Part shown: piece after piece, positions 20,779 through 31,053 of the stretch
How the letters are laid out: each line of letters begins with the position of its first letter
Numbering within the stretch: position 1 is the first letter of the stretch
DNA from: Saitoella complicata NRRL Y-17804
Taxonomy: Eukaryota; Ascomycota; Saitoellomycetes; Saitoellales; Saitoellaceae
Assembly (NCBI RefSeq): GCF_001661265.1
Contig: NW_017567012.1
Coordinates: 186,001-250,000 of the forward strand
Direction of reading: 5' to 3'
Length of the DNA stretch: 64,000 nucleotides
Program-made: the position numbers and the translations under genes
Notes under the pieces: generated by a model
What the model was told of the DNA's origin: nothing
Seen by the model: only the letters and a program-made list of their open reading frames with translations
Databases searched by the model: none

Positions 20779-22701
20779 TCAGTTCTCCATCTCACCGTCC
20801 GGCACGAACTCGCCACTCCCATCCTCATCCTCAAAATCCTCCCTCGCTCCCCTTCTCTGCTCCGCTTGTGGCCTCCTCCCCCTCTTCACCGGAGACTTCT
20901 TCGGCGCGTCCACGTCACCCTGACCCAACAACGTCACCGCCCTCCCACGCTTCCGACCCTGAGCTTTCGGCGTAACGGGTGATATCGGCTCGTGATGACC
21001 CATATAATTCGGCATACTCGCTCGGCGCTGATTCTGATTCGAAACACTTACGGTATACCCTCCCATCGTATTCATCGAAGCGGTGCTGGTACTTTCACCC
21101 ATCGTCGGCAACATCGCCTGAGGACCCATATTCGACATTGTCGCAGACGTAGGACTCGCATAACTCTGATCATACCCATGCGCAACATAGCCATGACTCT
21201 GCTCCGACAACGTCGGATCCATATACGATCCCTGCTGGTGCTGGTGCTGGTCCATTCGACGAACAGCTGCGGATGGGATGCTGCTATGACTCAACGTTCG
21301 TGTCAACGCCGGCGCGGCCATCGGTACCAGTGCTTCATGATAGTACTGCGTAGGCGAAGGTTGTTGGGCGGAATGCATGTGTTGCTGCATCATGCCCACA
21401 CCCATACCAGCTGCTCCCATCTCCTCGAATCCGTTGTATGGTTGCATTTGCGAATACGAGGGTGCCATCGCTGTACTCATCCCAATCGCGGTGGGACTCG
21501 GTCGATGCCATTGACCGGGTACCGGAACCGGTACTGGAGCAGCAGCTTGCGTCGGAGCTGGTACGGGACCCATATCCATGTGCATACTCATCTGGCTCAG
21601 CGCTGGTTGCATCGCGACGGCGGCTTGTGTTGCGTCCAAGCGTCGATTAACATAATTGAGGAGTTCGGTAAAACGGGAGTTGATCTGCGTAACAAGGTTC
21701 TGGAGTTGGTTGGATGTCGTCTCAATCCAATGTCCCTGTTCGCGGGATGAGTCTTGGAGGAGGGAGACGGTGACCGCGAGAGAAGGGTTGGTGGGGCTAA
21801 GAAGCTCTGACCGTGTCCTTCCCTGCGGTGAGTCTTTGGGTGAGTTTGTCTTTTGAGGCTCTGGACAGCAATTGTTTTGTGTTTGTGCGTCGCCACATTG
21901 CTTGTTGACACTTTCCGGTTTCAACCCACACCCATTTCTCACGGTTTCTTCAAGCGCGAGGAGACGCTTCTCTTGCTGGTCCATACGGTCTTCCTGAGAC
22001 TTGATGAAAGAATCCTGACGTTGCAAGACTTCGGCACGGAGCTTATTGGCGGCTTCGACGGCTGCTTGGAGAGATTGAAGCTCGCTGGAAACAGTCTTGA
22101 TTGTTTCAACCGTTTGACGACGGGAGTTTTCGAGGAACCAGAGACATTTGTTGAACCTGAGCACACTGCATTAGCCGAGTTGTAAACCAGCCCGACACTC
22201 TACGGACCTTGTGATGACACTCTCCAACCCCTCTCCCTGCAACAACATCGCCTTTTCCCGCTTCATCCCCTCAATTGCCTCAGCTTGTCGCATAACCTGG
22301 TCCTTCATCCCCAACAACTCAAGCAACAAGTTGTTGTCGACAGTGATATGTGGCTCCGTTTCGAGCGCCGGCGCACCAAGAATCCCACTCAACCGATACT
22401 GCTCTGAATGACTATGACGAAGCTCACTCGAAGGTCCGGAGAATGAGGTCCGTGCTGTGGTTGTTTGGATACTTTGCTGTGACGTACTCTTCGGTGATGG
22501 CGTAGCCATAGGCCTCTGGAACCCCCCCGCGGCCGCCGGTGACGACATCTCATTCCCAAAAACGGGAGGTTGGAGGGTTGGAATCTCAGCCATTCTCTGG
22601 GTAGGAGAAAGAGGGAATTGCTGGTGCTGGTGCTGTTGGGGATACACGACGGCTGCTTCGTTGAAGGTGAAGGCGGGGTCGGTAGGAGCTAGCCCGAACA
22701 T
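20779..22701 (-). CDS. Unknown coiled-coil protein with Gln/Met/Pro-rich tail
   Basis: Two exons, 22701-22208 and 22155-20779; the acceptor could be one base either way, but phase 2 places exon 2 at about 22156 (623 aa). I do not recognise the family. Residues 1-120 are disordered. About 125-255 form a strong coiled coil (NLLLELLGMKDQVMRQAEAI, then SSELQSLQAAVEAANKL). A Cys/Pro linker and a second helical stretch follow. The region 330-560 is rich in Gln, Met, Tyr, Pro and Ser, and the tail is basic (RKRGRAV, KRGRRPQ), ending acidic. The basic clusters suggest a nuclear protein. A meiotic axis or recombination protein of Mer2 type was considered but not supported. Confidence 0.7.
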
Positions 22702-23712
22702 AGCTGAAGCACGTGCGAGATGGTTAAAGTTGTCAGAGACAGAGTCGGTGTTTCCGTAGCGGTCGCGAAGTGATGGGGAGTCTGTTGCCTTTATGCTCCG
22801 CGGTCGTACTTGGGTGAACGTCTCGTTTGAGGTTGCGATTCAACCGCTTGGGTTCGCGGATATCGATCGTGGTGCAGCAAGGCAATAATATATCTGACCT
22901 CAGGCCGCTGCCAGCTGCGAGGGTTTACCGCACCACACGGCCCAACGGGACCAATTGCAAGGATACGTGCACGCGTACCATCCTAATGGCAAATTGAGCT
23001 CGATAAGCTCAGCTGTGCGTCACGAGTCGTCCATAAGATTGCTATCCGTCAAGACCCCGCAGGCCTCACCCGCGTTTCATTTCGCCCGCTGCGGCGCCTC
23101 CCGAGGCCAACCTTAATTCTGTGGTACATTATGAGGGGATTCTTTGGACTGCTCCGTGGTGGCAAAAATAGGGATACCATTTAGCCATTTCGCAATCCTT
23201 CCAATACCAGAGGTCTCACACACGTGCACGGAACTGAATCTCCGCCGGCCAGAACCTCAACTTTGAACAACCTCGGTGCCTCATTTTGTAACAGACTGAT
23301 TGAGCGCGCCGAGTTCGAGCTGACTGATGTTGTACTAGACTGCCATAATAACGCAATTGACATGGGTTGAGAGGGTCCGGTTCTGCCCGTAATTGCGTGA
23401 GTAGTATAGAGTTTGAGTGTTCTAGGTTCGCTCAGTACAAGGGTTCCCCGCCAAACGTATATTAAGGACACGATGCAGGGGTGTTCTCATGATGCAGCGT
23501 ATGTGATATCGTTTCATCTGCAAATCGCATCTGTCTAAGCATTCCAGACTCTTACCTGTCTCGTTTTCAACCAATTCCACTCTCACTTTTCGTTGTCTTG
23601 GCGGACCGCGTTGACGTCGCGGTGTCGGCCGCTGTCACCGCTCGCTCCACCTGCAGAGCGCGACACCTCGGCAGCACCACCCTTGATCCCTACGAGCAAT
23701 TGATCCACCAAC
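22702..23712. other. Divergent intergenic region, about 1 kb
   Basis: It lies between the coiled-coil gene and Swp1 and should contain both promoters. One CACGTG lies at 22710-22715. No RNA gene, repeat family or convincing coding exon was found. Confidence 0.5.
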
Positions 23713-24612
23713 ATGCTCCTCCACCACCTCCTCCTAGCTCTCGTCTCCACCTCCCTCGCATCCGCTGCCTCCAGCGGCTGGTCCGTCACAAACGGCAAAG
23801 CCTCCCTCACAACCCGTGCAAACTCCAAACTCTCCACCGAGCTCTTCGACTCCACCACCACCCCCTCCTCCTCCCACACCTTCGACATCGGCACGGGCGA
23901 ACGTTTGAGTCTATTGTTTACCTGCAAAAACGAGGGAGAAGGCGCGAGGCCGCATCAGGCGTATGTGTTGGTTAGGGATGAGGTCACGGGGTTGGAGAGT
24001 GCTGTTGTTGCGAGTGTGAGGGAGTCGGGGAAGGCGAAAGTCGATGTTGATCCGAGGAATTTGCCGGCGCCGCTCAATGGGGTTGCGACGCCCCTCACAC
24101 TCACCCTCGCCATCGCGTCGAAGGGGGATTCGAAACCCTTGCTCTACCAACTCGGCAAAATCGCGAATAAGAACCCTACCAAGCCGGAGGCGGAGGCGAA
24201 TCCGGTGCGGTATGGACCTTTGCCAGAGATCACACATACTTTCCGCTCTGAGCAGGATTTACCGCCCAGGATCATCTCTATGGGATTTGCTGCTGCCGTG
24301 ATTGCCTGCTTCCTCGCTCTCATCGTCTCCGTACGTCCTTCCCTCCTTCCCCTCGTTCCCTCCTCATTGTAACACTCTTTACTCACATAGTGGACCTCGC
24401 TCGACGCCAACCTGAGCCTCCTCCCACGCCGCCTCGCCGCTGCTCCCCTCTCTTCTGCGATGTTCATCGGCTCCTTGATCGGGTTTGAAGCTCTGCTTGC
24501 TTGTTATTGGTTGTGGATGAGGGTTGGGGAGGTGTTGGTGATCGGAGCTGGGTTGGGAGTTGTGGGATTTTTGGGGTATGTTGGGGTTGCGAGGGGCGTG
24601 AAGGAGTTCTAA
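23713..24612 (+). CDS. SWP1: Oligosaccharyltransferase subunit Swp1/ribophorin II
   Basis: Two exons, 23713-24330 and 24391-24612, phase 0 (279 aa; yeast Swp1 is 286). It is a non-catalytic subunit of the ER complex that N-glycosylates nascent proteins. A signal peptide (MLLHHLLLALVSTSLASA) is followed by a lumenal beta-rich domain with TCKNEGEGARPHQAYVLV, and by DLPPRIISMGFAAAVIACFL, the conserved entry to the first of three membrane helices. The intron lies between helix 1 and WTSLDANLSLLP. The C-terminus GVARGVKEF is short and cytosolic. Confidence 0.92.
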
Positions 24613-24973
24613 GCTTCTGAAGTCTGGACTGTTAAGAATGGAGGAAGAGAGATATACCCAGCACATGGTGAGGAATGGGCAAAAGAAACTAGGAAGATGG
24701 GTGGTATTGCATGGCATCGGTCAGAAATACATATTGATATGTCAAAACGGGCTTTTTGGTTGAGAACTAATCCGGGTCATGTTCGGTGTACGGTGCGCAT
24801 GGAAGTAGAGTACTGCCTTCGTTCATCGTCGTTAACGTTGATGATATATCCATCCACGTAAAGTGATCGAAGTGATCAATGCCAGCCATGTCCCATATTG
24901 TTAGTGCTCAAAATCAAACCGAAACATCATCCCTCCCGTTACAAATCCGCTCATATATTTTTATTAGGCTCTC
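24613..24973. other. Convergent 3' intergenic region
   Basis: 361 bp between Swp1 and the small membrane protein gene. Nothing was recognised. Confidence 0.5.
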
Positions 24974-25373
24974 CTATTTCATCCCAGGCAACTCCAAATC
25001 AGGTATCTCCGGAATCTTCGGAATCTTCGCCCTCTCCGCCCTCTCCGCGTCTTTCACCTGCTGAACCTCCTCCCATCCCGTCACCATGTTGAGAGGCGAG
25101 ACATGCTTGTCGGCTGGCATCACCTTTCGCTCTTCACCGAGAACCACTGTATACCAGAGGTCAGATTCACGATTATGTCGTTGCGGGCGGAGACACGTAC
25201 CTCTTCTGTACAAGACCCAACTTGTGACCAGGAAGAACGGTAGGGCGACGATGATGTTTCGAATGCTGCAACACCAAATCAGCACCCGCTCTTTGCTCTC
25301 ACTTGCAATGATCGACTTACTGCTTCCCCTTCGGGGGCAATGGTGGTGGCTTCTGTCCGAAAGGAAAGAACAT
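24974..25373 (-). CDS. Small single-helix membrane protein, probably mitochondrial
   Basis: Three exons, 25373-25321, 25265-25201 and 25146-24974 (96 aa), with introns of 55 and 54 nt whose phases (2 and 1) agree. The N-terminus is Pro-rich (FGQKPPPLPPKGK). One hydrophobic helix follows (IIVALPFFLVTSWVLYRR) with a basic flank, then a charged tail (ERKVMPADKHVSP and the repeated IPKIPEIP). The size and topology recall small respiratory-chain assembly or supernumerary subunits, but I do not recognise the family. It is divergent from the coactosin gene (225 bp). Confidence 0.68.
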
Positions 25374-25598
25374 TGCGCTGGATGTGATTTCTTCGAGGGG
25401 GGTGTAACGTAGACTTTTGGTGTACCGGTCCCCCGGATTTCGGCTGGTGAGGAACGGATGGGGCGGCGCGGTGGATGGAGGGCCCGGAGCGTATACTGTA
25501 CGTGGGAGTAAACTCAACACAATCATTTGAAGGTACCCAGGTATTCTCTTCTCAACAATGACATTGACATTGCGCAATTGCTGATCTGAACGACAGCC

Positions 25599-26103
25599 AT
25601 GGCAAACTGCTCAGCGCCCGAAATCGCCGCCGCCTACGAGGACGTCCGTTCCGACAGATCAACCACAAACTGGCTCCTCCTCGACTACGAATCCGAGAAA
25701 TCAGATACCCTAGTCCTGACCTCCACCGGCGACGGTGGCCTCGATGAGTTCAAGTCCAAGATCACCGAGGACGGGAACAAGGGGAAGGGGAGGGCGAGTT
25801 TCGGGTATGTGAGGGTGACGTATAAGAATGATGAGCAGAGTGAGCGGGTGAAGTTCATTCTTGTTATTTGGATTGGTGCGTCGACGGTGCGAGCTTCGTT
25901 TACTCATGGCTGATACTTGACGTACAGGCGAGTCTGTGAAGATTATGCGTAAGGCGAGGATGGGTGTTCATACCGCCAACGTCAAGGATGTGTTGCGATC
26001 GTTCTCCATTGAGGTTCCTGCGCACAACGAGGATGATCTGAGAGAGAAGGACATTGTTGTTCGGTTGAGGAAGGCTGGTGGTGCTTCTTACGATGGCGTG
26101 TAG
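25599..26103 (+). CDS. Coactosin-like actin-binding protein (ADF-homology domain)
   Basis: Two exons, 25599-25875 and 25928-26103, phase 1 (150 aa; coactosins are about 142). It is a single ADF-H domain covering the whole protein. Visible family features are DYESEKSDTLVLTSTG, FGYVRVTYKNDEQSER, the core strand VKFILVIWIGESV and the basic helix MRKARMGVHTANVK, which in coactosin contacts F-actin. It should bind actin filaments and oppose capping. The join WI-GESVKIM is as in the family. Confidence 0.92.
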
Positions 26104-26445
26104 AGGAGATGATAAACCGCAAGAGGACCATTTATGGGACATGTTTTAGGCGCATAGCGAGAAAGAATTTGATACAAGATGGGAATTCGAATATACCCAG
26201 TTTTAACACATCACACTTTACTCTGAACACAGTTGCAGACGGCTAGGATAGCAAGAAACTCAGTTGATATCAGTAAACAACAATATAGTAATCAAACACA
26301 CAACACCGAACGAGCATTCTGTCTTGATCTTGGCAATGTCCCAATCACTCGACTTTATGTCTCCCGGAGCCCCCGAAAACACAAAAAGCATAGCAATACA
26401 CATATCGTACACTCATTCTCACCACACAACACAAGACCTCAAGGC
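26104..26445. other. Convergent 3' intergenic region
   Basis: 342 bp, AT-rich, between coactosin and the acyl-CoA dehydrogenase. No gene was seen. Confidence 0.5.
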
Positions 26446-28293
26446 TTAGAACTTCGCACCAAGAGCCTGCGCAACCTTCATCCCCTGCCTCATCATCAAA
26501 TCCTGCATAATCTCCTCACTCCCCCCAGGAATAGCATAAGCCCTGACATCCCGATACAACCTCTCAACCTTATCACCCTGCCCTCCCCTCGAATAACTCA
26601 AACCACCGAAAACCTGAGACGCCTCACGCGCACAAAGCTCAAACACCTTCGTACTCTGCGCCTTGAGACCAGCGACTGCACCACCGAGACGCAACATAGC
26701 TTCCACGTCTCCCATTTTTTCCATTTGGTAGATGACGAGTTCGAGGTTTGCGTGGGTTGCTTCGATTTGACGAGCCATGTTTGCGAATTTGTCGCGGATG
26801 ACGGGGTGTTCGATCAATTTCTTCCCGAACGTCTTGCGTTTCTGTGCGTACTTGAACGCTTCTTCATAGCAGACTCGCGCGAATCGGTTAGCTTGGATGA
26901 TAATCCCGATACGCTCGTGGTTGAAGTTGGTCATGATCACTTTGAAGCCTTTGTTTTCTTTGCCGATGAGGTTCTCGACAGGGACTTTGACGTCGTCGAA
27001 TTCGACGTAGGTGGTGCCGGAGGCCCAGACACCTTGGCACTTCATTTGGCGGGTGGTTACGCCTGGCATGGTTTTCTCGATCAAGAGGAGGGAGATACCG
27101 TTCATGCCGGGGCCGCCCGTGCGGACGGCGACAGTAAAGTAGTCGGAGAGGAGGCCGTTCGTGATCCACTTCTTCTCGCCGTTGACGATGTAGTGCTTCC
27201 CATCCGCCGTCTTCTTGGCAGAGGTGACGAGGTTGGCGACGTCAGACCCCGCATCGGGTTCCGTGATGCACAAACAAAACCTCTTCTTGCCACTCAAGAC
27301 GTCGGGAAGAATACGCTTCTTCACCTCCTCATTCCCAAACTTCAAGACAGGGGGACAACCGATACCGTAGCCACCCAACAAATTCCAAACAACACCTCCA
27401 GATCCACAACGCGACAACTCATCCGTAATAACCAACTCACAGAAATGATCCCACTTCTCAGGCGGAACGGACTTACACCTAACATCCGTATACTTCGTGG
27501 GATACTTCACACCCAAACACCCCGCCAACCATCCTCTCTGTCCCATCTTCTCATAAATGGTGTTCGGCATTCCCTTTGCCTCATCCCACTCGTGCACGAA
27601 TGGCTCAATCTCCGTCTCGACAAACTCCCTGATCTCGGCGCGGAGAGCGTGGTGGTGGGGCTTGTAGTAGGGTGAGTGCCAGCCTTGGTACCAGGAGGGG
27701 TCGGCGTAGGGGTTCATGTCGCCAAAGTACTGGATTTCGGCTTCGTCGTCTTGGACGGGGGTGGATTTAGAGCCGGAGGGCATAGGAGCAGCGTAGGAGG
27801 TGGCGGGGGTGACGCCGACTTCGCCGGAACCGGACAACGTACCCTTGCCGGGAGCGGGAGCCTTGGCGGAGGAGGTCTTGGGGGAAGAGGAGGTAACGGA
27901 CTGAGCAGCACCCGGAACCTTCGCAATCTTCGCAACCTCGGCCGAGTCCTTGCTCGACGCAGCCTTTCCGGGCGCCGGGTTCGCACCACCAGTCGATGTT
28001 CCAGTCTTGCTCTGCACGATGGTGTTCGGAGTCGCCGAACTCGCTCCACCTCCAACGGAGCCAATATGCAACTTCGCCTTATACTTGTTCAGAATCGCCT
28101 GATTGTGGTACTTCCAAAATGGTTTCGAGGCATCCGTTCCAGCGTTACGCAAGAGAATCTTCTTACCGCCGGGATGCTCGTCGGCGAACTTGGTGAGGTC
28201 GTAGACTTCATTGTCAACGATAATCCAGAGGCCGGAGCCGCTGGGGTCTTTGTGGGAGGCAACTTCGTCCTTGGTGAAGGTCTTTGGAGCCAT
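26446..28293 (-). CDS. Cytochrome b5-acyl-CoA dehydrogenase fusion
   Basis: Single exon, 615 aa. Residues 5-78 form a cytochrome b5 domain with the heme motif DEHPGGKKIL and the second ligand in WKYHNQ. A low-complexity Ala/Ser/Pro linker of about 100 residues leads to a full acyl-CoA dehydrogenase (about 200-615). Signatures include CLCITEPDAGSDVANL, NGEKKWITNG, and the C-terminal FGGLSYSRGGQGDKVERLYRD plus AIPGGSEEIMQD. It should oxidise an acyl-CoA using FAD; the b5 domain presumably passes electrons on, a layout known from many fungi. The final residues (ALGAKF) resemble no strong targeting signal, although peroxisomal-like ends occur in relatives. Confidence 0.93.
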   Translation of the reverse strand: MAPKTFTKDEVASHKDPSGSGLWIIVDNEVYDLTKFADEHPGGKKILLRNAGTDASKPFWKYHNQAILNKYKAKLHIGSVGGGASSATPNTIVQSKTGTSTGGANPAPGKAASSKDSAEVAKIAKVPGAAQSVTSSSPKTSSAKAPAPGKGTLSGSGEVGVTPATSYAAPMPSGSKSTPVQDDEAEIQYFGDMNPYADPSWYQGWHSPYYKPHHHALRAEIREFVETEIEPFVHEWDEAKGMPNTIYEKMGQRGWLAGCLGVKYPTKYTDVRCKSVPPEKWDHFCELVITDELSRCGSGGVVWNLLGGYGIGCPPVLKFGNEEVKKRILPDVLSGKKRFCLCITEPDAGSDVANLVTSAKKTADGKHYIVNGEKKWITNGLLSDYFTVAVRTGGPGMNGISLLLIEKTMPGVTTRQMKCQGVWASGTTYVEFDDVKVPVENLIGKENKGFKVIMTNFNHERIGIIIQANRFARVCYEEAFKYAQKRKTFGKKLIEHPVIRDKFANMARQIEATHANLELVIYQMEKMGDVEAMLRLGGAVAGLKAQSTKVFELCAREASQVFGGLSYSRGGQGDKVERLYRDVRAYAIPGGSEEIMQDLMMRQGMKVAQALGAKF

Positions 28294-28307
28294 TGTGAAA
28301 TGGTTGT

Positions 28308-28343
28308 TGGGGGTGTATGCTCTCGGCTGGGGGTGTATGCTCT
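28308..28343 (-). repeat. Direct repeat of 16 bp (period 20) in the acyl-CoA dehydrogenase leader
   Basis: AGAGCATACACCCCCA (minus strand) occurs twice, at 28343-28328 and 28323-28308, just upstream of the ATG at 28293. It probably lies in the 5' UTR or core promoter. Confidence 0.85.
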
Positions 28344-28820
28344 TTTATGTTCGTGCGGTCATTGGCTGTGTCCTGGTGTGGAGTTGGCGGATGCGGGGAA
28401 GCCGAGATGCAGCGTACGCGGCCCGGTCACCTGAAGGGGAAAGACATGTGAAAGTCGATTGCGATGAAGAGGAGTGTTACAGGTTGATCATTCGGTTTTA
28501 TTCAAGACCATCTCGTCGCATTGCTACATCTGGAACGGCACCGTAAGTGATGTTGCACGCATCGAACTTCCCTCGGCCGCGTTTGGATTCATGTTCGCAG
28601 CTGAAATTGACGTCCCTATGCCCGCCATTAGCTTTGCTCCGCCTCGCCTTTCTGCTCACCACGTGAAGGACTCCATACGCTGCACACACTGTGAAGTTAT
28701 AAGAGGAGCGGGATCAGGAGCGTGGGAATGGGAACGGGACTTGCAAACCAGACCTTTCAACCGCAATAGCAAGAACAATTCATTAAGCGACTATACAGAC
28801 TCATGCACAATACACGCAGA
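28344..28820. other. Intergenic, upstream of the acyl-CoA dehydrogenase
   Basis: About 480 bp between tandem minus-strand genes. It contains CACGTG at 28660-28665 and CGTGGGAA (CSL-type) at 28721-28728. No gene was seen. Confidence 0.5.
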
Positions 28821-30689
28821 CTATTTCTTCGCCTTCAAAATAACCCAGGTCAGCAACTTCATCCCCAGAATGATCCCAAGCAACACCGCAACCCACTTTC
28901 CCTCATTCACATTCCCATACCCGTTCTGGTCCAAGAACGTTTGTCCGGAGATATATCCCTCCCCGGCCAATGGATTGTCGTAAATACACCTTTGTCCCTC
29001 ACAAGAGTACCTCCTATTCGCAAACTCGTTCTTCATCATACCCTCAAAGACATAGCGCTGATAATCAATGTACCGGAATGTATACCTCCAAAACACATTC
29101 AACTGATTTGGCGAGACCAGGAAGCCTCCCACAGCCATGAAGAGCCCATTAACGAACGCCGTAATCGTCAACGCCCCAACGAAAATGGGTATGATGGCCG
29201 AGATGAGCACGACCAACGACTCCGCAGCGTACAAATCCAAAAACAACCACATAACATACTTCCAAAACCCCACCGCCGTAGGCTGAAACCCGATCATCCA
29301 ATAACTAACGACCCCAACAACCACCACAATCCCCCCCAAAAAGCCCACACCAACGACCCCGCCACTAACCAACAACGCTCCAGGCCCGTACAATCCCTCC
29401 CCGCCTCCCCTCCCGGTGCCCTCGCGTCCCCACATCACTAAATCCTCCAACACGGATGGGATAGCGGCGACTTGCATGAATGACATAAACGCACCTCCGA
29501 AAAAGATCGCGTTCGTGAGGGATTGGAGGGAGGATTGGGTTGCGGGGAGACGGAGGAACGTCGTACCCATGAGGAGGGCAAGGGCGAGGTACATGAAGAA
29601 GCGGATCGTGTAGGCAAGAGGGTCGCGGTAGGATTTGAGGAGGGTGCGGTGAGTTAGGGTGAGGATTTGGTGCCAGAAGGTTGAGTGATGGTTGCGGCTT
29701 GAGGAGCGTGGGAGGTGGGAGGCAGAGGCAGGGGAGGGGGCTGTGAGGAGGTGTTCGAGAGTGGAGGCTTCGGGGGAGGAGGACCATGCGTTGGCCATCT
29801 CCTCGACGTGACGATTTCCCTCCTCCTCATCTCCCCAAAAATCCACGTTCGTAACGTCGAGCATGTGATCAGCAATACCCACACCCTTCCCAACCGGCTT
29901 TCCAATCCTGTGGAAATACTCCTCGACCTCACCCACCCGTCCAAAATAGATCTGTTTCCCACGCGAAAGTAGGAGAGTTTTGTCGAATAGGCCGAAGGTG
30001 GCCGAGGATGGTTGATGGATGGAGCAGACGATGATCATCCCATGCGCACGGGCAAATGATTGAAGGTGAGAAATGACCTCGCGACTAGCGGCCGAGTCGA
30101 GGCCAGACGTGGGTTCATCCAGGAAGACCAAGCGAGGCATACTGATGATCTGGCACGCGACGCTCACCCTCCGTTTCTGCCCGCCGGAGATACCCTTCCG
30201 GCGAGCAAGAGCCGTACCGATCTGGGTATCAGCCTGCTCCGTAAGACCGAATGCACGGAGGAGAGTTGTAACACGTTCAGCACGAAGAGCGCGGGAGAGG
30301 TCGGGAAGCGCCAGCCGAGCAGCGAACTCCAATGTCTCCCTCACAGTAAGCGAGCCAAGCAACGCATCCTCCTGCTCGACATACGTCCCAACCTCCCTAA
30401 CCACCTCCCCAGTCAACCTAACTCCCCCATTAACCCACATATCACCCCCAATGGTCGTCTTTCCCCCATTCTGGTTCCTCTGAGCAAGGATGTTGAGAAG
30501 CGTCGTTTTTCCGCTACCGGAGGAGCCGAGGATGGCGAGGATTTCACCGCGGGGGACGTGTGCGGAGATGGAGGTGAGGATTTGTTTGGTGGGGGTGGAG
30601 AAGGAGATGTTGTGCCAGGAGAGGGAGGAGAGGGCGTGGATTGTGGTTGTGAGGGGTTTGGCTTCGATGTCTATGTCGAGAGAAGTCAT
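28821..30689 (-). CDS. ABCG-type half-transporter
   Basis: Single exon, 622 aa, in the order NBD-TMD as in White/ABCG proteins. The nucleotide-binding domain has Walker A GSSGSGKTTLL, the Q-loop YVEQEDALLGSLTVRETL, the signature ISGGQKRRVSVA and Walker B LVFLDEPTSGLD, followed by the H-loop in CSIHQPS. All catalytic residues are present. Six hydrophobic helices fill residues 350-620, with a Cys-containing extracellular loop (YSCEGQRCIYDNP) before the last helix. It must dimerise to work; the cargo is probably a lipid or hydrophobic compound. It is divergent from a Zn2Cys6 regulator 364 bp away, which may control it. Confidence 0.93.
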   Translation of the reverse strand: MTSLDIDIEAKPLTTTIHALSSLSWHNISFSTPTKQILTSISAHVPRGEILAILGSSGSGKTTLLNILAQRNQNGGKTTIGGDMWVNGGVRLTGEVVREVGTYVEQEDALLGSLTVRETLEFAARLALPDLSRALRAERVTTLLRAFGLTEQADTQIGTALARRKGISGGQKRRVSVACQIISMPRLVFLDEPTSGLDSAASREVISHLQSFARAHGMIIVCSIHQPSSATFGLFDKTLLLSRGKQIYFGRVGEVEEYFHRIGKPVGKGVGIADHMLDVTNVDFWGDEEEGNRHVEEMANAWSSSPEASTLEHLLTAPSPASASHLPRSSSRNHHSTFWHQILTLTHRTLLKSYRDPLAYTIRFFMYLALALLMGTTFLRLPATQSSLQSLTNAIFFGGAFMSFMQVAAIPSVLEDLVMWGREGTGRGGGEGLYGPGALLVSGGVVGVGFLGGIVVVVGVVSYWMIGFQPTAVGFWKYVMWLFLDLYAAESLVVLISAIIPIFVGALTITAFVNGLFMAVGGFLVSPNQLNVFWRYTFRYIDYQRYVFEGMMKNEFANRRYSCEGQRCIYDNPLAGEGYISGQTFLDQNGYGNVNEGKWVAVLLGIILGMKLLTWVILKAKK

Positions 30690-31053
30690 GGTGGAAGTGT
30701 GTGAAGAGGATTATGACAGGCGATACGTGAACTTTATAGACCGCATGGTGGTCCCGTCCAAACGGCGTCTGCCTCGGTGTTTTGCTCCCACGGTGCCCGG
30801 TGTTCAACCGCGCGCAAAGGCCGGTATTAACTCGGATCGAATTAAAGCAGCGCACGCGCGTTCAAACACCGAGAGCTCTGCAGCGCCGGCGAGAGGAAGG
30901 CGAAGCAGAACCCCCAGGCCATTCCCCACACGTGTCGCCTATCCTCGGCATTCGAATTCGATAGATAGCCGTTGCCGTTTAAAGAGTTTCAAGGTAGCAG
31001 AAGATGAAGAAGAGGTCCAGTATGCCAGCGAAGGAACAGTGACTAACGGCATC
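30690..31053. promoter_or_regulatory. Divergent promoter region between ABCG transporter and Zn2Cys6 regulator
   Basis: 364 bp. A palindromic ACACGTGT is at 30928-30935. The plus-strand frame of the regulator stays open across this region by chance; the protein it would add has no family resemblance. Confidence 0.5.

Noticed and set aside
20779-22701. Mer2/Rec107-type meiotic protein
   Set aside because: Coiled coil and basic tail fit loosely, but no diagnostic motif was seen.
26233-27675. 480-codon plus-strand open frame
   Set aside because: It lies exactly opposite the acyl-CoA dehydrogenase coding sequence and has no family resemblance. It is an antisense shadow caused by codon bias.
30490-31053. 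188-codon N-terminal extension of the Zn2Cys6 regulator
   Set aside because: It overlaps the start of the divergent ABCG gene and its promoter, has no family resemblance, and puts the zinc cluster unusually far from the N-terminus.
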